Source: Planifilum fimeticola
Lineage (GTDB): Bacteria; Bacillota; Bacilli; Thermoactinomycetales; DSM-44946
Assembly: GCF_003001905.1 (NCBI RefSeq)
Contig: NZ_PVNE01000019.1
Coordinates: 1 to 64,000 of the forward strand
Length of the DNA: 64,000 nucleotides
Direction: 5' to 3'
A model generated the notes under the pieces. The model had not been told where the DNA came from, ran no database searches, and saw only the letters and a list, made by a program, of their open reading frames with translations. Below, piece by piece: positions 55,018 to 64,000 of this stretch (position 1 is the stretch's first letter; every line of letters starts with the position of its first letter). A program made the position numbers and the translations under genes.

Positions 55018-55046
55018 AATATATCACGCAATCCGGGGACGTTCAA
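55018..55046 (-). promoter_or_regulatory. Sigma-A promoter of purR
   Basis: TTGAAC (55041-55046) and TATATT (55018-55023) are separated by 17 bases on the minus strand, 37 bases before the purR start. Confidence 0.65.
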
Positions 55047-55109
55047 GAGATCGGGACCGACGGGACGAACCCCCCCGGTGGGCGGTCTGCGATAGGAAAT
55101 CCCGGGCCT

Positions 55110-55994
55110 TCACCCCCCGCGCGCCGACAACTCCTCGGGGATGCCCAGCATCCGGACCGCGAACACCTGCCGGCAAAATCCGCGCAACGCGTTGACGATC
55201 CGGCGCGCCCTCGATTCGCGGTCGACCAAGCCGAAAACGGTGGGACCGCTCCCCGACATCAGCACCCCGTCGGCGCCGTAGCGTCGAATCCGCTCCTTGA
55301 GCCGTCTCACTTCCGGGAACATTTCCAGCGTCACCTCTTCCAGCACATTTCCCAGGAGGCGGCAGACGGCCGGATAATCGGAGCGGGACAGGGCCTCGAT
55401 CATCTTCTCCGTTTCCGGACGGGCGGAGATGCGATCGATGTCCAGCCGGCGAAAGATGTCGGCGGTGGAAATGCCGTGGGGTGGCTTGGCCAACACCACC
55501 CAGCAGGGCGGAGGCGGCGGAAGGGGCCGGAGGATCTCCCCCCTGCCCTTGGCCAGGGCCGTTCCCATCTGAACGCAATAGGGCACATCGGATCCCAGTT
55601 CCGCCCCCAACTTCACCAGCTCCTCCAGCGTCAGCCCCAACTTCCACATTCGGTTGAGACCGCGAAGGGTGGCCGCCGCATCGCTGCTTCCGCCGGCAAG
55701 CCCCGCGGCGACGGGGATTTTCTTGTGGATAAAGATGCGAACACCTTGCCGGATGCCGAACCGCTCCCGGAGCAGGGACGCCGCCCGGTAGGCCAGATTT
55801 CGCTCGTCCAGGGGAACCAACCCCGATGTGCTGTCCATGTGAATCCGTCCGTCGTCCGTCTCCACCAGATCGATCCGGTCGGCCAGATCGATGGTGGTCA
55901 TGATCATTTCCAATTCATGATAGCCGTCTTCCCGTTTATGTAATGCGTCCAACGTCAGGTTGATTTTTGCAGGCGCTTTTTCCGAATAGATCAT
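55110..55994 (-). CDS. ispE: 4-diphosphocytidyl-2-C-methyl-D-erythritol kinase
   Basis: A 294-residue GHMP kinase of the non-mevalonate isoprenoid pathway. [20 protein letters not shown] opens it; the ATP loop is [31 protein letters not shown] is the C-terminal GHMP motif. The start ATG at 55994 has GGGGG upstream at a long spacing; TTG just before it is an alternative. It lies after sspF, from which it is separated by an inserted IS derivative. Confidence 0.95.
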   Translation of the reverse strand: MIYSEKAPAKINLTLDALHKREDGYHELEMIMTTIDLADRIDLVETDDGRIHMDSTSGLVPLDERNLAYRAASLLRERFGIRQGVRIFIHKKIPVAAGLAGGSSDAAATLRGLNRMWKLGLTLEELVKLGAELGSDVPYCVQMGTALAKGRGEILRPLPPPPPCWVVLAKPPHGISTADIFRRLDIDRISARPETEKMIEALSRSDYPAVCRLLGNVLEEVTLEMFPEVRRLKERIRRYGADGVLMSGSGPTVFGLVDRESRARRIVNALRGFCRQVFAVRMLGIPEELSARGG

Positions 55995-56106
55995 CAATCG
56001 TTGCTGACCCCCAATCCTGTCCCTGCCACCCAAACCATTTCCGAGATTCCGCCTTCCGCGGGTTTCTCTCCAATTTTATCACGTCTGGTTTCCCGAAGAA
56101 ACTAAA

Positions 56107-56131
56107 AGCCGGGGAGCCTCGCTCCCCGGCC
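56107..56131. repeat. Left copy of 25-bp duplicated terminator hairpin
   Basis: A palindromic GCCGGGGAGC-centred hairpin, identical to 56649-56673. On the minus strand this copy is followed by TTTTAGTTTC, so it still has the T-tract of the original sspF terminator. Confidence 0.8.
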
Positions 56132-56133
56132 GA

Positions 56134-56171
56134 GACTGCTGACAAAGGTAGCAGGTCAGCAGTCTTTTTTT
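56134..56171 (+). terminator. Terminator at left end of the IS derivative
   Basis: GACTGCTGAC and GTCAGCAGTC pair, followed by TTTTTTT. Such end hairpins shield transposase genes from outside transcription. Confidence 0.75.
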
Positions 56172-56215
56172 GTCGAAATCAGAAGATAACACAAAAAGGA
56201 TAAGGACGGGATGGT

Positions 56216-56644
56216 ATGTTTCAAACCCACTCCCATCGGCAAGGCAGTATTGAATTGGTCAATATCGAAGATTTGGTACCGCAGGATCACCTGTTGCGCA
56301 AGATTGACGCCACCATCGACTTTTCGTTCATCGCGGAAAAGACCCGACCGTTATACTGCGAGAACAATGGGCGTCCCTGCGTGGACCCGGTGATGTTGTT
56401 CAAAATGTTGTTCATCGGGTATTTGTACGGCATTCGCTCGGAACGGCGCCTGGTGGAAGAGATCCAGATGGTCGTACCGTTGAACCTGCGGCGTCGGTTT
56501 TGGCCAAAACATCAAGAAAATGGCCTTGCTCCTTTGGAAGAGGAACAATGGGCCCCAAGGCGGGTCCTTTATCCGTCTGTTCTTCTCTATTTTCTTCCAA
56601 TTAGCATACAAACCCAGCGGTTTTTCCGCTGGGTTTGTCAATAG
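56216..56644 (+). pseudogene. Truncated IS1182-type transposase
   Basis: Codons 1-83 match the N-terminal DUF772 part of IS1182 transposases: ELVNIEDLVPQDHLLRKIDA, YCENNGRPCVDPVMLFKMLF, IGYLYGIRSERRLVEEIQ. From there the frame runs into out-of-frame 3' sequence; a different frame reads GFGQNIKKMALLLWKRNNGP, as expected for the C-terminal end of the same family. So about 1 kb between them, including the DDE core, is missing. Start ATG at 56216 or 56211 with AAAAAGGA upstream. Confidence 0.8.
56609..56639 (+). terminator. Hairpin at right end of the IS derivative
   Basis: ACAAACCCAGCGG, loop TTTTT, CCGCTGGGTTTGT: a perfect 13-bp stem just inside the right end. Confidence 0.7.
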
Positions 56645-56648
56645 CCTC

Positions 56649-56673
56649 AGCCGGGGAGCCTCGCTCCCCGGCC
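56649..56673. repeat. Right copy of 25-bp duplicated terminator hairpin
   Basis: Identical to 56107-56131 and 19 bases past the sspF stop. On the minus strand it is followed by TGAGGCTATTGAC, not by a T-tract, as expected if the insertion split the hairpin from its T-run. Confidence 0.8.
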
Positions 56674-56692
56674 GTCCCGCGCAGCCGGACAT

Positions 56693-56866
56693 TTATCGGT
56701 CCTTCAAGCGTTCCTCAGCCATCTGGATCGCGCGTTTTACCATATTTCCGGCGTCTCGGGCCTTGATTCCGCCCCAGCCCTCACGCCTTACCACATCGTA
56801 AAAACCGAGATCCTTAGCCAACTCGACCTTCAAGTCCTCCGACATGACACCACGGCGTCGTGCCAC
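56693..56866 (-). CDS. sspF: Small acid-soluble spore protein SspF (alpha/beta-type)
   Basis: A 57-residue SASP too short for usual ORF cut-offs. From GTG at 56866 (AAAGGGGG 7 nt upstream) it reads [53 protein letters not shown]. The [10 protein letters not shown]...[14 protein letters not shown] core is the DNA-binding alpha/beta SASP signature. It coats spore DNA. Its place between veg and ispE is that of B. subtilis sspF. A CATACTA -10 for sigma-G lies at 56898-56904. Its terminator is now interrupted by the IS derivative. Confidence 0.93.
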   Translation of the reverse strand: MARRRGVMSEDLKVELAKDLGFYDVVRREGWGGIKARDAGNMVKRAIQMAEERLKDR

Positions 56867-56897
56867 TCGAGAACCCCCTTTTCGCGCGGGACAGGTT

Positions 56898-56904
56898 TAG
56901 TATG
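56898..56904 (-). promoter_or_regulatory. Sigma-G -10 element of sspF
   Basis: CATACTA on the minus strand matches the sigma-G -10 exactly, 32 bases before the start codon. The -35 region is poorly conserved. Confidence 0.55.
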
Positions 56905-56942
56905 GCTCCGGGGCCCGGCTCGGTTGCTGGCAATTTCAGCAC

Positions 56943-56967
56943 AAAACCCGGCGGAAATTCCGCCGGG
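56943..56967 (-). terminator. veg terminator
   Basis: CCCGGCGGAA and TTCCGCCGGG form a 10-bp stem with minimal loop, followed on the minus strand by TTTTG, 33 bases after the veg stop. Confidence 0.75.
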
Positions 56968-56999
56968 CGTTATCCAAACACCACAAAACCACGATGTGT

Positions 57000-57278
57000 T
57001 TATTGTTTCTTCACGTACTTGACTTGAACCGGTCCGCTTTCCTGAAATACGGTGAGTTCAACCGACTCCGTCAAGATATCGGCATAACTGTAGGAAACCC
57101 GCTTGAAAGCGTGTTGTTCCTCATCCAGTTTGACGATGAAGACGGAAGGATACGTTTCCTCCAGGATGCCGGTTCGTTCAATGGTCTTACGCCGTCCGCT
57201 GTTGGCCTTCAGACGAATCCTCTGCCCGATGTAACCGTCGAGCGTACGCTTGATCTCCGAGAGCGCATTTTTGCCCAT
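57000..57278 (-). CDS. veg: Veg family protein
   Basis: A 92-residue protein: [20 protein letters not shown] followed by [20 protein letters not shown] and [16 protein letters not shown], matching B. subtilis Veg along its length. Veg stimulates biofilm formation and is strongly transcribed in vegetative cells; its biochemical role is unsettled. It lies before sspF as in Bacillus, with a terminator between. Confidence 0.95.
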   Translation of the reverse strand: MGKNALSEIKRTLDGYIGQRIRLKANSGRRKTIERTGILEETYPSVFIVKLDEEQHAFKRVSYSYADILTESVELTVFQESGPVQVKYVKKQ

Positions 57279-57413
57279 GGCTGTTCGACCACCTCACTCG
57301 AAACGATTATAACACGAGGAGGTGGCTTTGTCAAACGAACACAGTATTATAGCAATGAGACAAAGCTCATGTCAACAGATTTCGCAAACAAAATCGGGAC
57401 TTTTTTCAAAAAA

Positions 57414-57911
57414 TCACTTGGTGAACCGGTCCGCCACCGCGCTGGCCGCGTATGCCTCGGGCTTGATCTTGGCTGTATAACCCACGGAGGTCACCCATCC
57501 CACCACTTCCTGGATCAGTTTCCGGGTCTCTCCCCGACGACCCACGTCGAGGTGGATCTCCACCGGCAGGTCCGCCGACAATCCGACAAGCCCCATCTCC
57601 TTCAGCTGTTCCATGCAGGAGAGGCTGAGCTCGGTCTCCCGATAGATCCGGTAGCGCAGGTCGGGAAGCGGCTTGCTCCGGTTGCGGGCATAGTAGAACA
57701 GGGCTCCTTTTCCCACGCGATGGACGATAATCGCCGTCACAAACAACGTTTCCCGGTGTGACGTCTGGGAATCGGTCCCCAGGACGATCTTGTACCTGGA
57801 GTTTTTGTCCCTTTCGATGTAGGCGCAGATGTCGGCCACCACCTGCACCAAGCTCATCGGTCCCTTACGAGGATGGATAAACAAGGGTGATCCCTCCACG
57901 GGTGATATCAC
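57414..57911 (-). CDS. YkuK-like DUF458 (RNase H-like) protein
   Basis: A 165-residue protein of the DUF458/YkuK family: PLFIHPRKGPMSLVQVVADI, KIVLGTDSQTSHRETLFVTA, and VEIHLDVGRRGETRKLIQEV followed by VVGWVTSVGYTAKIKPEA. The GTDSQ and HLDVG acids suggest an RNase-H-like metal site. GTG at 57911 has GGGAG 7 nt upstream; GTG at 57899 is also possible. It occupies the place of yabG in B. subtilis. Confidence 0.8.
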   Translation of the reverse strand: MISPVEGSPLFIHPRKGPMSLVQVVADICAYIERDKNSRYKIVLGTDSQTSHRETLFVTAIIVHRVGKGALFYYARNRSKPLPDLRYRIYRETELSLSCMEQLKEMGLVGLSADLPVEIHLDVGRRGETRKLIQEVVGWVTSVGYTAKIKPEAYAASAVADRFTK

Positions 57912-57937
57912 CTCTCTTCTCCCGGAATGATGAAGCC

Positions 57938-58819
57938 TCACCGCTTCTCGAGTTTTTGCTCCAAACCGTCCGCCAGCCGCGCAAACTCTTCCAGGGTCAA
58001 CGTCTCCCCCCGGCGGTTCGGATCGATTCCGATCTCCCTCAGCAGGCCACCCAGCTCCTCTTTCCGCTTCCCTCCGAAAAAGGCAGCGGACAGGGCGTTG
58101 GTCAAGGTCTTTCGCCTCTGGGCAAAGCCCGCCCGCACCGCCCGGAAGAAAAGGTCCTCGTTTCGGACGGAGACCGGGGGTTCTCGGCGAATCCGGAGGC
58201 AGATGACCGCCGAATCCACCTGGGGACGGGGAACAAAACAGTTCCGGGGAACGCTGCACACCCAGGAAACATGGGCGAAGTATCGGACCGCCACGGAAAT
58301 CGATCCGTACTCCTTGGTCCCCGGTTCCGCCATGATCCGCTCGGCCACTTCCTTCTGGATCATGACCACGATCCGGTCCAGGGGAAGCCGCTCCTCGAGA
58401 AGCCGCATCAGAATGGGCGAAGTGGCGTAGTAGGGGAGATTGGCGACGACGGACCGCCGCTCCGCCGATCCCAGATGCCGCTCCATCAGCTCCCTCAAAT
58501 CCACCTGGAGCGCATCCCCGTGAACCACCGTCACATGGGGGCGGTCGGCGAACAGTTCCCGAAGGATCGGGATCAGCCGGCCATCGATCTCCACCGCCAA
58601 CACCGCGCCTGCACGATCCGCCAGCCTTTCCGTCAGCGCGCCCATCCCCGGACCGATCTCCAGCACGCCGGTGGAGACATCCAGCTCCGAGGCGTCGATG
58701 ATTCTCTCCAACACCCGTTCATCCACCAAAAAGTGCTGTCCCAGGCTCTTTTTCAAGGCAAGGTTGTGATCAGCCAACAGTTCGCGGGTACGCGACACAA
58801 TGGGGGATTGTTTCATCAT
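57938..58819 (-). CDS. ksgA: 16S rRNA dimethyladenosine methyltransferase KsgA/RsmA
   Basis: A 293-residue SAM-dependent enzyme that dimethylates two adenines near the 3' end of 16S rRNA. KKSLGQHFLVDERVL and the SAM loop VLEIGPGMGALTERL, the catalytic NLPYYATSPI, and the PRPQVDSAV stretch are all present, with a C-terminal helical domain. It starts directly after the rnmV stop, so it is cotranscribed and coupled. Confidence 0.97.
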   Translation of the reverse strand: MMKQSPIVSRTRELLADHNLALKKSLGQHFLVDERVLERIIDASELDVSTGVLEIGPGMGALTERLADRAGAVLAVEIDGRLIPILRELFADRPHVTVVHGDALQVDLRELMERHLGSAERRSVVANLPYYATSPILMRLLEERLPLDRIVVMIQKEVAERIMAEPGTKEYGSISVAVRYFAHVSWVCSVPRNCFVPRPQVDSAVICLRIRREPPVSVRNEDLFFRAVRAGFAQRRKTLTNALSAAFFGGKRKEELGGLLREIGIDPNRRGETLTLEEFARLADGLEQKLEKR

Positions 58820-59380
58820 TCAATCTTCCCTTCCGATCCGGTCGAGAGCCCGGGCAAATTCTTCCCGGGTGATGCGAAACAGTTGCAACTTCTGAAAAAA
58901 ACGCCTTCCGTTGCCGTATCCGATCCCCATCACCTTTCCGACGGCCTCCCGGCGCCGGCGGGCCTTTTCCCCTCCGACCAGCCCGGCCTTCAGGTATTCC
59001 TCCCAGGTAATCAACTCCGCCTCCGGCTCCTCCTCCGTCCGGACACGCTCCAGGGCGCGCCGGATCGCCTCCGGGGAGGCGTGCTCGACGCCCACCCCGT
59101 CCCGGCCGGTGGCCTCCTCCCGGGAAATAAACGCGTGCTTGCATCCGGACACCTGTTCGGAGATGATCCGCCGGATCCGTTCCCCGGCCCCGTCCGGATC
59201 CGTCAGGATAATCACTCCCCTTCGGTCCTGAGCCCGCCGTATGGCCCGAATCAGGTCCGATCCGACGGCGGAACCCCCGGTCTCCAGGGTGTCCGCCGCC
59301 ACCGCCCGCCGGACGGCGGCGGTGTCCCTCTTACCTTCGACGACGATCACTTCCTTGATCTTCTTCAACACGTGCCGCAT
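58820..59380 (-). CDS. rnmV: Ribonuclease M5
   Basis: A 186-residue TOPRIM nuclease that matures 5S rRNA. Toprim residues: IKEVIVVEGKRDTAAVRRAV (Glu15) and VIILTDPDGAGERIRRII (the DxD pair); the C-terminal M5 domain has GIGYGNGRRFFQKLQLFRIT. Length matches B. subtilis (186). It lies between tatD and ksgA as usual. Confidence 0.96.
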   Translation of the reverse strand: MRHVLKKIKEVIVVEGKRDTAAVRRAVAADTLETGGSAVGSDLIRAIRRAQDRRGVIILTDPDGAGERIRRIISEQVSGCKHAFISREEATGRDGVGVEHASPEAIRRALERVRTEEEPEAELITWEEYLKAGLVGGEKARRRREAVGKVMGIGYGNGRRFFQKLQLFRITREEFARALDRIGRED

Positions 59381-59447
59381 GACCTCTTCCGTCGATTTTC
59401 CATGTTCTATGTTATTTTACCAAAAAACGAAATCTCGGAAACGGCCC

Positions 59448-60224
59448 TTACGCCGTCTCTTCAATCCGGAACAGACGGCAGGCATTGGCAGCGGTCTGAC
59501 GCGCCACCTCTTCGTAGGGGATTCCCCGCAAGTCTGCGATCGCCTCGGCGACCAGGCGCACATAGCCGCTCTCGTTTCGTTTCCCGCGATGGGGATGAGG
59601 CGCCAAGTAGGGGGCATCCGTCTCGATCAACAACTTATCCAGGGGCACCTGAACGGCGATTTCCTTGGGCAGACGGGCATTCTTGAAGGTGACGGGCCCC
59701 CCCAGACCGATCAAAAAATTCAACTCCAGACACCGCTGGGCCATTTCCCAGTCCCCGCCGAAGCAGTGCATCACGCCTCCCACTTCCTCGGCCCCTTCCT
59801 CCCGAAGCACCCGGAGGACGTCGCTGTCCGCCTCCCGGTTATGGATGACGATCGGCAAGCCCACCTCCCGCGCGAGGCGAATCTGGCGGCGGAAGACCTC
59901 CTCCTGGACCTCCCTCGGCGAGTGGTTGCGATAGTAATCCAGACCCATTTCCCCGAGCGCCACCACTTTGGAATGTTCGGTCAGGGATCGGATCCATTTC
60001 AGATCGCCGTCCGTCATCGCCGCGGCGTCATGGGGATGCCACCCCACCGCCGCGTAGATGAAATCGTATCGTTCGACCAGGGCAAGGGTCGATTCAATCG
60101 TCTCACGGTTAAATCCGATGTTGAGAATCCGGGAAACTCCTTCTTTCTGCGCCCTTCGGATCACTTCGTCCCGGTCGTCGTCGAATTGTTCATCGTTCAG
60201 ATGAGCGTGGCTGTCAAACAGCAT
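59448..60224 (-). CDS. tatD: TatD family metal-dependent DNase
   Basis: A 258-residue TIM-barrel hydrolase. LFDSHAHLNDEQFDDDRDEV carries the HxH metal motif; GEMGLDYYRNHSPREVQEEV, PIVIHNREADSDVL, GVMHCFGG and LLIETDAPYLAPHPHRGKRN complete the site. In B. subtilis yabD is its orthologue next to metS. Here a type I signal peptidase gene precedes it. Confidence 0.96.
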   Translation of the reverse strand: MLFDSHAHLNDEQFDDDRDEVIRRAQKEGVSRILNIGFNRETIESTLALVERYDFIYAAVGWHPHDAAAMTDGDLKWIRSLTEHSKVVALGEMGLDYYRNHSPREVQEEVFRRQIRLAREVGLPIVIHNREADSDVLRVLREEGAEEVGGVMHCFGGDWEMAQRCLELNFLIGLGGPVTFKNARLPKEIAVQVPLDKLLIETDAPYLAPHPHRGKRNESGYVRLVAEAIADLRGIPYEEVARQTAANACRLFRIEETA

Positions 60225-60243
60225 GCCGTAAATCCTCCTCCAA

Positions 60244-60753
60244 TCATCTCACGAGCAATTGAAAACGGTCCAAGGGGTAGAGAACGATTTCCGCCCTCCC
60301 CACCACCTCGTTGACGTCGATCATCCCGATATCCCGGCTGTCCCGGCTGTGATTGCGGTTATCCCCCAGGACGAACAGGTGGCCGGGCGGCACCCGCGTG
60401 TTCGGATAGTCCCCCCGGATTTCACTGGAGATGTACGGTTCCTCCAGCTTCTTCCCATTCCGCCATACGTGACCCCCGCGGATGGCGATTTCATCGCCCG
60501 GGAGGCCGATCACCCGCTTGATGAAATCCCGGCCCTCCTCCGTGTGGAACACGATGATATCACCGTAGGAAGGAGATCGCTGATCATAAATCCATTTGTT
60601 CACAATCAGCAGCTCATCCCCCTGCAGGGTGGGAAACATGGAGCTGCCGTACACCCGGTAGGGAGCATAAAAGTAAAGCCGGATCACCATCGCCAACAGC
60701 ACTGCGATCAACACGGCGATCAACCATTCACTGGAGCGCGATCGATGCAACAT
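60244..60753 (-). CDS. sip: Type I signal peptidase
   Basis: A 169-residue membrane serine protease that cleaves Sec signal peptides. One N-terminal membrane anchor (SSEWLIAVLIAVLLAMVIRL), catalytic Ser in YGSSMFPTL, catalytic Lys in FIKRVIGLPGD, and GDNRNHSRDSRDIG near the end. The ATG at 60753 has GGAGGAGG 4-5 nt upstream. In B. subtilis this place near tatD holds rpfB/yabE; here the peptidase is found instead, with its own promoter. Confidence 0.94.
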   Translation of the reverse strand: MLHRSRSSEWLIAVLIAVLLAMVIRLYFYAPYRVYGSSMFPTLQGDELLIVNKWIYDQRSPSYGDIIVFHTEEGRDFIKRVIGLPGDEIAIRGGHVWRNGKKLEEPYISSEIRGDYPNTRVPPGHLFVLGDNRNHSRDSRDIGMIDVNEVVGRAEIVLYPLDRFQLLVR

Positions 60754-60914
60754 GCGACCTCCTCCACCCGTGATCTCTTTGCCAAGCCGGCCGCAAGCAA
60801 AGCACCGTCCATCTCCCCGCCTTCCGGATCCCGGCGAAAATTCCGCACGGACCAGCTCCACCTGAAGGAGACGGAGAGGACTTCTGCCGTCACTGCAGAT
60901 TTTTTCCTTTGTCC

Positions 60915-60944
60915 ATTGTAAAAGATAAACAGCGATTCCGCCAA
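60915..60944 (-). promoter_or_regulatory. Probable promoter of the signal peptidase gene
   Basis: TTGGCG (60939-60944) and TACAAT (60915-60920) are spaced by 18 bases on the minus strand, about 160 bases upstream of the start. Confidence 0.45.
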
Positions 60945-61261
60945 TGGATGGGGAATCACCGATTCAATTCCCCTTTGCGCCGGGAAAAATTCCTGCAAAT
61001 TCGCTCTGGAGCAATGGCTCCGGGATGAGCCGCTCAAGGGCGCCGCGATAACGCCCGGAGAAAGCCGCCGCTCCGCCCGGCCTTTGGGTCTTCCCCACCG
61101 CGCTTCGGGTTTTCCGTCTCTTTCGGCGACGAAACCCGCAACGGCGGCCGAAAAACGCGGGATCGGAAAGCGGGAGGATCCCGCTCCGAACCGGCGCAAC
61201 TTTCCGACCGCCTTTTCTTTCATTCCGTCCCCTTCTCGGAACCGTCGGCAATGGAGACATC
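60945..61261. other. Gene-less spacer between metG and the signal peptidase gene
   Basis: About 315 GC-rich bases between the metG terminator and the peptidase promoter. Open frames on either strand show no recognisable family; I see no rpfB/yabE relic. Confidence 0.4.
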
Positions 61262-61309
61262 AAACAAAACAACCGATCACCCCGGAGGCCTTCGCCCCCG
61301 GAGTGATCG
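61262..61309 (-). terminator. metG terminator
   Basis: CGATCAC..CCGGGG pairs with CCCCGG..GTGATCG in a long stem, followed on the minus strand by GTTGTTTTGTTTG, seven bases past the metG stop. Confidence 0.75.
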
Positions 61310-61316
61310 GCCGGTT

Positions 61317-63632
<2,316 letters not shown>

Positions 63633-63638
63633 TATACC

Positions 63639-63668
63639 ATTATAGCGAATCCGAAGAAGACAAATCAA
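63639..63668 (-). promoter_or_regulatory. metG promoter
   Basis: TTGATT (63663-63668) and TATAAT (63639-63644), 18 bases apart on the minus strand, directly upstream of the T-box leader. Confidence 0.7.
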
Positions 63669-63876
63669 CCGTCAACCTTCTATCGCCTTAAGAAATCGTT
63701 CCCCGAACGACGGATAGGGAGCCGCCTCGTTTCTCCCGGATCTGCAGCATAGCCCTTTCCATCGGTTTTTGAGAGGATTTATTACCCTTGATTGCCGAAG
63801 AATCGTCTCCCTATACATCGAGCCGTCGGGATAAATCCCCCTGTATTGATCCACCGGTCGTTCGGACCGATTTCCA

Positions 63877-64000
63877 TCACCGGCGATACGCCTGTTTCAT
63901 CCCATCCATCAATGCTTCCTTCAGCTTTTTTCGCAATTCGCCGTGATTCTCCTCATTGTATTGGTATCGCCTGTCCGTCCACTTTTCATCGGAATATCGC
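63877..64000 (-). CDS. C-terminal end of an unidentified protein, cut by window edge
   Basis: A minus-strand frame enters at the right edge and stops at TGA 63877-63879, giving 40 residues: RYSDEKWTDRRYQYNEENHG and ELRKKLKEALMDGMKQAYRR. It is hydrophilic and looks like real coding sequence, but the family cannot be told. B. subtilis has yabC/abrB near this place; neither is recognisable here. Confidence 0.5.
   Translation of the reverse strand, partial: RYSDEKWTDRRYQYNEENHGELRKKLKEALMDGMKQAYRR

Larger units (their letters stand above)
56132..56648 (+). mobile_element. Internally deleted IS1182-family element, 517 bp
   Basis: The ends form imperfect inverted repeats (GAGACTGCTGACAAA on the left, GAGGCTATTGACAAA read inward from the right, 12 of 15 match). 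It is flanked by 25-bp direct repeats. It holds the first 80 codons and the last part of an IS1182/DUF772-type transposase with the middle removed. Hairpin terminators lie at both ends (56134-56171 with seven T; 56609-56639). It cannot make an active transposase but could be moved in trans. Confidence 0.8.

Noticed and set aside
63672-63854. 60-codon minus-strand frame upstream of metG
   Set aside because: No ribosome site, no recognisable family, and it runs into the metG promoter region.

Overview
The window reads as chromosomal DNA of an endospore-forming, Gram-positive member of the Bacillota. The right three quarters keep the gene order known from Bacillus subtilis between metS and lysS: metG, tatD, rnmV, ksgA, veg, sspF, ispE, purR, yabJ, spoVG, glmU, prs, ctc, pth, fin, mfd, spoVT, yabM, mazG, rqcP, yabP, yabQ, divIC, tRNAs, spoIIE, tilS, hpt, ftsH, coaX, hslO, cysK, folate genes, dusB, lysS. 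The GC-rich codon use, with frequent GTG and TTG starts, fits a thermophilic Bacillales lineage such as Thermoactinomycetaceae; that placement is inference. Almost everything is on the minus strand, so genes run from right to left.

Left part (1-15.5 kb) is accessory and more AT-rich. It opens with a cut-off IS5-type transposase, followed by lipoprotein, membrane and VWA genes. These look like two copies of one module, one copy having decayed to a VWA pseudogene at about 1850-2075. Next comes a complete Gram-positive Tad/Flp pilus locus: tadV, cpaB, cpaE/tadZ, cpaF, tadB, tadC, flp, tadG-like, tadE-like. It ends in a gene for a secreted, proline-repeat, glycine-zipper protein of unknown role.

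15.5-25 kb carries lysS, dusB, folK, folB, folP and pabA. A plus-strand cassette (GrpB-family protein, lipoprotein, frameshifted OmpA-like lipoprotein) sits between pabA and cysK, where pabB would be expected; pabB and pabC are not in the window.

25-45 kb holds cysK, hslO, coaX, ftsH, hpt, tilS, spoIIE (with a Spo0A-type promoter), two CAU-anticodon tRNAs behind a consensus promoter, divIC-yabQ-yabP-rqcP-hup-mazG-yabM, a TetR/membrane-protein pair with twin operators, spoVT and prsA.

45-64 kb holds mfd, fin, pth, ctc, prs, glmU, spoVG, ridA, purR and ispE. It continues with a 517-bp internally deleted IS1182-type element inside the sspF terminator, sspF itself (missed by simple ORF calling), veg, a YkuK-like gene, ksgA, rnmV, tatD, a type I signal peptidase, and metG under a methionine T-box. 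The window ends in the C-terminus of an unidentified gene.

The window combines housekeeping (translation, cofactors, nucleotide and wall precursors), sporulation control (spoIIE, spoVT, fin, spoVG, sspF, yabP/yabQ) and an acquired surface-pilus and lipoprotein region. The most unusual items are the Tad-linked secreted protein, the duplicated VWA module, the OmpA-like lipoprotein cassette and the hairpin-duplicating IS derivative.
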